Source: Legionella genomosp. 1 (lineage in GTDB: Bacteria; Pseudomonadota; Gammaproteobacteria; Legionellales; Legionellaceae). Taken from it: a stretch of 9,994 nt of DNA. The stretch covers positions 1 through 9,994 of the forward strand of contig CAMDMN010000061.1 of NCBI GenBank assembly GCA_945901965.1, given 5' to 3'. Under the pieces are notes generated by a model that was given only the letters and a program-made list of their open reading frames with translations, was not told the DNA's origin and did no database searches. Below, piece after piece: positions 6,856-9,994 of the stretch (the first letter of the stretch is position 1; every line of letters begins with the position of its first letter). The translations under genes were made by a program, and so were the position numbers.

Positions 6856-8034
6856 ATGAACCTTATCAAATTTAGCGATGTTGATTTAAAGAATAAAAAA
6901 GTTTTAATTAGGGAAGATTTAAATGTGCCAATCAAAGATGGGATGATCACATCTGATCAGCGTCTGCAGGCAGCCCTTCCTACTCTGCGCGAGGCATTAC
7001 AAGCGGGAGCTGCAGTTATTGTTTTATCTCATCTTGGCCGTCCGGAGGAAGGGAAAATAGATAATCATTATTCTCTTAAACCAGTTGCTGATTATTTGAG
7101 CAAACATCTTGATTTCCCTGTAACTTTCGAAAAAAATTATCTTGATGGCGTTAATGTAAAGCCTAAAGAATTAGTTCTTTGTGAAAACGTTCGTTTTAAT
7201 AAAGGTGAAAAAGATAATGATGATGAGCTGGCTAAAAAATTAGCAAATTTATGTGATATTTTTGTTATGGATGCTTTTGGGACTGCGCATCGTGAACAAG
7301 CATCTACTTGTGGTGTTGCAATCCATGCTCCAATCGCGGTCGCAGGTCCATTATTAGTTCGTGAATTAGATATATTGCAGCGCATCTTCAAAAACCCAGT
7401 AAAGCCTTTAATTGCTGTTGTAGGCGGCGCTAAAGTTTCTTCTAAATTATCTTTACTTAAGCAATTAGTAACAAAAGTTGATGTTTTAATTTTAGGTGGT
7501 GGAATTGCTAATACTTTTTTAAAAGCAGTAGGTCATGAAATTGGTAAATCTCTTTGTGAAAATGATTTACTTGAAGAAGCGCGTGATATTTTAAAATTAG
7601 CACGTGATTCAGGTTGTGAGATCCCATTACCAGTCGATGTAGTTGTGGGTAAATCATTTAGTGATAGTTGTCCTGCTTATAATAAATCATTAGCTCATGT
7701 TGCTAATGACGATATGATTATGGATATAGGGCCTGAAACAGTCGCAAGTTATATTCAATTCTTAGATAAGGCTAAAACAATTATTTGGAATGGTCCTGTC
7801 GGTGTATTTGAATTCCCACAATTTTCTTATGGTACAAGAGCATTGGCTATTGCAATTGCTAATAACGACGCTTTCACTATTGCCGGTGGCGGTGAAACAC
7901 TGGCCGCGATTGATTTATATGATTTGACTGATCAAATATCATATATTTCTACAGGAGGCGGCGCCTTTCTTGAGTTTCTAGAAGGAAAGACATTGCCAGC
8001 TGTTGCTATTCTTGAGAAAAGGGCTATTAAGTAG
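6856..8034 (+). CDS. pgk: Phosphoglycerate kinase
   Basis: At 392 residues it is close to E. coli PGK (387). It transfers the acyl phosphate of 1,3-bisphosphoglycerate to ADP, giving ATP and 3-phosphoglycerate, in the cytoplasm. Substrate-site motifs are REDLNVP (19-25), SHLGRP (58-63), ENVRF (110-114) and AHREQAS (144-150). The linker and nucleotide domain carry GGAKVSSK (190-197), GGGIANTFL (214-222), WNGPVGVFE (311-319), GGGET (344-348) and STGGGAFLE (365-373), all intact. AAGGA overlaps the gap stop codon and lies about 11 nt before the ATG, a rather long spacing that fits translational coupling. The C-terminus (AILEKRAIK) is normal. Its TAG stop lies inside the left copy of the 8-bp direct repeat flanking the downstream element, so the insertion landed at the very end of this gene. 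No T-tract terminator is seen after it. Pyruvate kinase and aldolase genes, often next in related genomes, are absent here. Confidence 0.97.
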   Translation: MNLIKFSDVDLKNKKVLIREDLNVPIKDGMITSDQRLQAALPTLREALQAGAAVIVLSHLGRPEEGKIDNHYSLKPVADYLSKHLDFPVTFEKNYLDGVNVKPKELVLCENVRFNKGEKDNDDELAKKLANLCDIFVMDAFGTAHREQASTCGVAIHAPIAVAGPLLVRELDILQRIFKNPVKPLIAVVGGAKVSSKLSLLKQLVTKVDVLILGGGIANTFLKAVGHEIGKSLCENDLLEEARDILKLARDSGCEIPLPVDVVVGKSFSDSCPAYNKSLAHVANDDMIMDIGPETVASYIQFLDKAKTIIWNGPVGVFEFPQFSYGTRALAIAIANNDAFTIAGGGETLAAIDLYDLTDQISYISTGGGAFLEFLEGKTLPAVAILEKRAIK

Positions 8035-8038
8035 TTTC
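8031..8038. repeat. Left 8-bp direct repeat (putative target-site duplication)
   Basis: GTAGTTTC, containing the pgk stop codon TAG, is repeated exactly at 8277-8284. Each copy directly abuts one end of the G+C-rich element. Confidence 0.6.
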
Positions 8039-8048
8039 GTAACTCCCA

Positions 8049-8153
8049 AGGTACGTCAACCTGAGTCCCAGGCACGTCATTCCGAGTCCCTGGTACGTCA
8101 TTCCGAGTGCCAGGAACGTCATTCCGAGGGCCAGGTACGTCATCCCGAGTGCA
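8049..8153 (+). repeat. Tandem array of five 21-bp modules
   Basis: Units lie at 8049-8069, 8070-8090, 8091-8111, 8112-8132 and 8133-8153, with a common core close to GGTACGTCATTCCGAGTGCC. The first unit is the most diverged (CAACCTGAG for CATTCCGAG). There are no variable spacers between units. The fifth unit is also the start of the left hairpin arm. Confidence 0.85.
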
Positions 8154-8224
8154 ACGAGGGATCTCCGAAATTGGTACCGCGCTATACTATCAGGAGATCC
8201 ATCGTTGCACTCGGGATGACGTGC
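8135..8224. repeat. Long inverted repeat, 32-bp arms, around a 26-nt loop
   Basis: The left arm 8135-8166 and right arm 8193-8224 are reverse complements at 30 of 32 positions, separated by 26 nt (8167-8192) that contain a minor stem TGGTA/TACTA. As RNA from either strand this would fold into a strong stem between the convergent pgk and proQ-like genes. Neither side has a T-tract, so it is not a classical intrinsic terminator. Confidence 0.85.
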
Positions 8225-8243
8225 CTCTAGCGCAAAAAACACG

Positions 8244-8260
8244 CGCTCTGGATGACGCGC
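8244..8260 (-). repeat. Degenerate inverted copy of the 21-bp module
   Basis: This stretch matches 8208-8224 (part of the right hairpin arm) at 14 of 17 positions, sharing GGATGACG. It indicates a further decayed module in the inverted orientation near the right end of the element. Confidence 0.6.
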
Positions 8261-8272
8261 TACTATGGGTCG

Positions 8273-8935
8273 TTACGTAGTTTCAGTATTAACCTCAGAT
8301 TTTGACGATAGACCTAATTTTTCTTTCATGCGCGCTACGGCATCTGGGTCGAAGGCACGCGTGGTTTTGCGTTTAATAATAACAGGCGCTGGATTTACTT
8401 TAGCCGAAGAATTATTTTGGGTATCAAAATTTTGGGTATACAAAGGGTAAGGTATCGTATCACAACGTTCTGATTGATATTTTGGCGCCTCTTTTGCTTT
8501 TAGATTAATGGAAGTTGTAGGTTTATTAATAATAGTTTTTCGTGCGTTCTTAGAGCTATTTTCCACTTTTCTTTTAATTTTTAAACTAGCTTTACTAGCT
8601 TCATCTTCAGTTACTTGTGATACAGGATTACCATCTAGGTCAACGCGCATTTCACGGGCTTTAAGGCAGGTTAAATAGTCAATCCGTCGTGTAAATATAA
8701 CCACAGCTTCACGAAGCTTAGATTTTGAAATGCCATCAGTTTCTGCTTTATCACTATGAGCGAGGATATCCTCCATAATTCCTAATTTTAATGGTCTAAT
8801 TACTAAAGAATTATCAAATACCTTAGGGAAAGATGTCGCAAGCCAAATTAAAGCCTCATTGCGCGACTTTTTCGCTTGATTTTTTTGCTTATTATTAATA
8901 TCAGCAGTACGCGGATGTAACTCCATTTTTCTCAT
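8273..8935 (-). CDS. ProQ/FinO-domain RNA-binding protein
   Basis: From the ATG at 8935 the protein has 220 residues. Residues about 26-125 match the ProQ/FinO RNA chaperone fold: NEALIWLATSFPKVF (26-40), the hallmark RPLKLGI (47-53), SKSKLREAVVIFTRRIDYL (70-88) and RVDLDGNPV (97-105). Family members bind structured RNA ends and stabilise or match sRNAs with targets; Legionella RocC, a member, represses competence with the sRNA RocR. After the domain comes a long basic, low-complexity linker (about 120-190) and a short conserved-looking tail, RAFDPDAVARMKEKLGL (193-209). No Tudor-like C-terminal domain as in E. coli ProQ is evident. The TTG at 8962 could extend it by nine residues, but AGG 7 nt before the ATG at 8935 favours the shorter form. 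The stop TAA lies inside the right end of the insertion element. ProQ/FinO is secure; RocC orthology is inference. Confidence 0.9.
   Translation of the reverse strand: MRKMELHPRTADINNKQKNQAKKSRNEALIWLATSFPKVFDNSLVIRPLKLGIMEDILAHSDKAETDGISKSKLREAVVIFTRRIDYLTCLKAREMRVDLDGNPVSQVTEDEASKASLKIKRKVENSSKNARKTIINKPTTSINLKAKEAPKYQSERCDTIPYPLYTQNFDTQNNSSAKVNPAPVIIKRKTTRAFDPDAVARMKEKLGLSSKSEVNTETT
8277..8284. repeat. Right 8-bp direct repeat (putative target-site duplication)
   Basis: An exact copy of GTAGTTTC found at 8031-8038. On the minus strand it encodes part of the last codons of the ProQ-like protein. Confidence 0.6.
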
Positions 8936-8942
8936 GTTTTTA

Positions 8943-8946
8943 CCTA
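8943..8946 (-). promoter_or_regulatory. Ribosome binding site that fixes the ProQ-like start
   Basis: The minus strand reads TAGG followed by TAAAAAC and ATG, giving 7 nt between AGG and the ATG at 8935. The upstream in-frame TTG at 8962 has no purine-rich site before it. Confidence 0.6.
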
Positions 8947-8986
8947 TGAATAATATGAACAAGCCGATGCTATAAAATGAGCGTGC

Positions 8987-9015
8987 AATGTACAGTGTTT
9001 GGTTAATTTTTTCAA
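8987..9015 (-). promoter_or_regulatory. Candidate promoter for the ProQ-like gene
   Basis: The minus strand has TTGAAA (-35, 5/6 match, 9015-9010), a 17-bp spacer and TACATT (-10, 4/6 match, 8992-8987), giving a leader of about 45 nt. One arm of a TTTGGTT/AACCAAA inverted repeat (8998-9004, 9038-9044) lies inside the spacer. Confidence 0.4.
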
Positions 9016-9046
9016 GTCAAATTCTTCCATAGTATTAAACCAAATC

Positions 9047-9075
9047 ATAGCATTTCAAAGTTTATTGGTTATAAT
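9047..9075 (+). promoter_or_regulatory. Candidate promoter for the small membrane protein-dapB pair
   Basis: A perfect -10 TATAAT (9070-9075) is preceded at 17 bp by a poor -35 ATAGCA (9047-9052, 3/6 match). Transcription would begin near 9082, leaving a leader of about 37 nt. The weak -35 leaves room for an activator. Confidence 0.45.
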
Positions 9076-9118
9076 AGTTATTAAAACCGTATGACAAAAA
9101 GTTAAAGGAGCTTAACAA

Positions 9119-9340
9119 ATGAAGAAAAAAAAAGGAACTCGTTTAATGTCATTATTGGCAATTATGTTTCCATGGCTGGTTATGATAATTTATGATAATC
9201 CCGCCGGTTTTTTAATTACGTTAATCCTACAAGCAACGGCAATTGGTTGGATCCCTGCAAGTATATGGGCTTGGAAAGTCGTGCATGCAGCAACCGAAGA
9301 AGATAAAGAAAATCTGGGTACAAATACTATTAAGAAATAA
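9119..9340 (+). CDS. Small YqaE/Pmp3-like inner-membrane protein
   Basis: This 73-aa protein begins with a basic cap (MKKKKGTR) followed by two hydrophobic segments at about 10-25 (LSMLLAIMF-type stretch ending WLVMIIY) and 30-52 (GFLITLILQATAIGW to IWAW), then an acidic/Lys tail (ATEEDKENL). Two short helices with a GW-IPA-IWAW turn recall the YqaE/Pmp3 family of small membrane proteins linked to membrane potential and stress, but the match is by eye and the tail is longer than usual. The positive-inside rule puts both ends in the cytoplasm. AAGGAG lies 8 nt before the ATG, a strong site. A TATAAT box lies upstream, and dapB starts only 24 bp after the stop, so the two genes are probably co-transcribed. 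No functional tie between it and lysine synthesis is known to me. Confidence 0.8.
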   Translation: MKKKKGTRLMSLLAIMFPWLVMIIYDNPAGFLITLILQATAIGWIPASIWAWKVVHAATEEDKENLGTNTIKK

Positions 9341-9364
9341 AGTTTTTTGCAAAAGGTAAAATTT

Positions 9365-9994
9365 ATGCATGAGTATAAGAGCCGAGTTATTGTTAATGGT
9401 GCCCATGGAAAAATGGGTACGATGGCATGTGAAACTATTAAAAATCATCCTTCATTTGAATTAGTAGCGGCTTTAAGTCGTGGTGATGATTTGCAAGCCT
9501 CGATCAAAGACACTAAAGCACAAATTGTTATTGAGCTTACAACCGCGGCCTCGGTGTACGAAAATAGTTTGATAATTATAAATAATAATGCCCATCCAGT
9601 TATCGGGGCGAGTGGCTTAGATGCCGCGCAAATAAAAATGTTACAAGATTTGTGTGTTGAGAAAAATCTAGGTGGCATTATCGCGCCCAATTTTTCTATA
9701 GGGGCGGTGCTTATGATGCGCTTTGCGGCGGCTGCGGCACAATATTTAGGTGAAGTAGAAATTATCGAAGCCCATCATCAGCAAAAATTAGATGCTCCTT
9801 CAGGAACTGCCATAAAAACGGCTGAAATGATCGCGAAGGCAAGAACATGTAAAAAAAATCAATTAGAGCTTAAGGAAATATTACCTGGCGCACGTGGTGC
9901 TAGATATGAGGATATTAATATTCACTCAATACGTTTACCAGGAGTTCTTGCAAGGCAACAAGTTATTTTTGGTAATACTGGTGAAACGCTGAAT
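9365..9994 (+). CDS. dapB: 4-hydroxy-tetrahydrodipicolinate reductase, 3' end cut by window edge
   Basis: The window holds the first 210 codons; family members have about 240-270 residues. DapB reduces 4-hydroxy-tetrahydrodipicolinate with NAD(P)H in the cytoplasm, the second committed step toward diaminopimelate for peptidoglycan and lysine. The nucleotide-binding motif GAHGKMG is at 12-18, a small variation on the usual GAxGRMG. PNFSIGAVLMM (108-118) leads into the domain junction. The catalytic signature EAHHQQKLDAPSGTA (135-149) contains the His pair 137-138 and Lys141, and GARG (175-178) lies in the region that binds substrate. IHSIRLPGVLARQQVIFG (187-203 area) is typical of the C-terminal half. 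A gap between the nucleotide-binding and mid regions suggests the shorter form of the enzyme. AAAAGG lies 8 nt before the ATG. Confidence 0.95.
   Translation, partial: MHEYKSRVIVNGAHGKMGTMACETIKNHPSFELVAALSRGDDLQASIKDTKAQIVIELTTAASVYENSLIIINNNAHPVIGASGLDAAQIKMLQDLCVEKNLGGIIAPNFSIGAVLMMRFAAAAAQYLGEVEIIEAHHQQKLDAPSGTAIKTAEMIAKARTCKKNQLELKEILPGARGARYEDINIHSIRLPGVLARQQVIFGNTGETLN

Larger units (their letters stand above)
8039..8276. mobile_element. MITE-like non-autonomous insertion, 238 bp
   Basis: The element begins GTAAC and ends GTTAC, a 5-bp perfect terminal inverted repeat extended by CCC/GGG one or two bases inward. It is bounded on both sides by the exact 8-bp repeat GTAGTTTC. By my count 8041-8276 is about 56% G+C, against clearly AT-rich flanks. 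It holds five tandem 21-bp modules (8049-8153), a long imperfect hairpin (8135-8224) and a decayed inverted module (8244-8260). It encodes no transposase. Two ORFs cross it (8003-8230 plus, 8027-8242 minus), but only because the 21-bp period is a multiple of three; their heptad-repeat peptides are artefacts. Peptides of the RHPECNEGSP type, which the module encodes on the plus strand, are a familiar by-product of dispersed intergenic repeats in many bacterial genomes. Mobility needs copies elsewhere in the genome as proof. Confidence 0.6.

Noticed and set aside
8049..8153. Possible CRISPR array
   Set aside because: The 21-bp units are directly adjacent with no unique spacers, and no cas genes are near.
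8003..8230. Plus-strand 75-aa ORF with RHSES-type heptad repeats
   Set aside because: It starts inside pgk in another frame and is open only because the 21-bp modules are a multiple of three; such peptides are known by-products of dispersed repeats.
8027..8242. Minus-strand 71-aa ORF with ALGMT-type heptad repeats
   Set aside because: It is the reverse reading of the same tandem array with no ribosome site; the hydrophobic look comes from the repeat, not selection.
8936..8962. TTG start extending the ProQ-like protein by nine residues
   Set aside because: No ribosome site precedes the TTG, whereas the ATG at 8935 has AGG at 7 nt. The added residues are hydrophobic and unlike the family.

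Overview
The window looks like a chromosomal segment of an AT-rich gammaproteobacterium, most likely of the Legionellales/Coxiellaceae type. This is inferred from housekeeping genes of clear gammaproteobacterial type (oligopeptidase A, transketolase, GAPDH, PGK, DapB), low G+C, a stand-alone ProQ/FinO protein, and a large orphan membrane protein whose acidic C-terminus resembles those of Legionellales secreted proteins. No taxonomic marker is present, so this placement is tentative.

Layout. Positions 1-3580 are on the minus strand: the N-terminal three quarters of oligopeptidase A (prlC, running off the left edge), an unrecognised 431-aa multi-spanning membrane protein ending in seven Asp and a terminal Cys-Cys, and an unrecognised 169-aa soluble protein. 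A 233-bp divergent promoter region (3581-3813) leads into a plus-strand central-carbon cluster: tkt (3814-5799), gap (5849-6841) and pgk (6856-8034). The short gaps (49 and 14 bp) suggest one transcript linking the non-oxidative pentose phosphate pathway to lower glycolysis. Downstream is a G+C-rich 238-bp element (8039-8276), then a minus-strand ProQ/FinO-domain RNA chaperone gene (8273-8935) convergent with pgk. A 183-bp divergent promoter region follows, then a plus-strand pair: a 73-aa YqaE/Pmp3-like membrane protein and the first 210 codons of dapB (lysine/diaminopimelate synthesis), which runs off the right edge.

The most notable find is the element between pgk and the proQ-like gene. 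It is flanked by an exact 8-bp direct repeat (GTAGTTTC), has short terminal inverted repeats (GTAAC/GTTAC), and is built from a 21-bp module: five tandem direct copies plus inverted copies that form a 32-bp imperfect hairpin arm pair. It looks like a non-autonomous MITE-like insertion. Removing it in silico makes the two convergent genes overlap by 8 bp. The element's right tip supplies a new TAA, so the ProQ-like protein keeps exactly the same C-terminus before and after insertion.

Other points of interest are the 431-aa protein as a candidate secreted or host-membrane protein, with a PmrA-box-like direct repeat near its start, and the small membrane gene directly ahead of dapB. There are no rRNA, tRNA or CRISPR features that I can see, and no gene-free stretch exceeds 300 bp.
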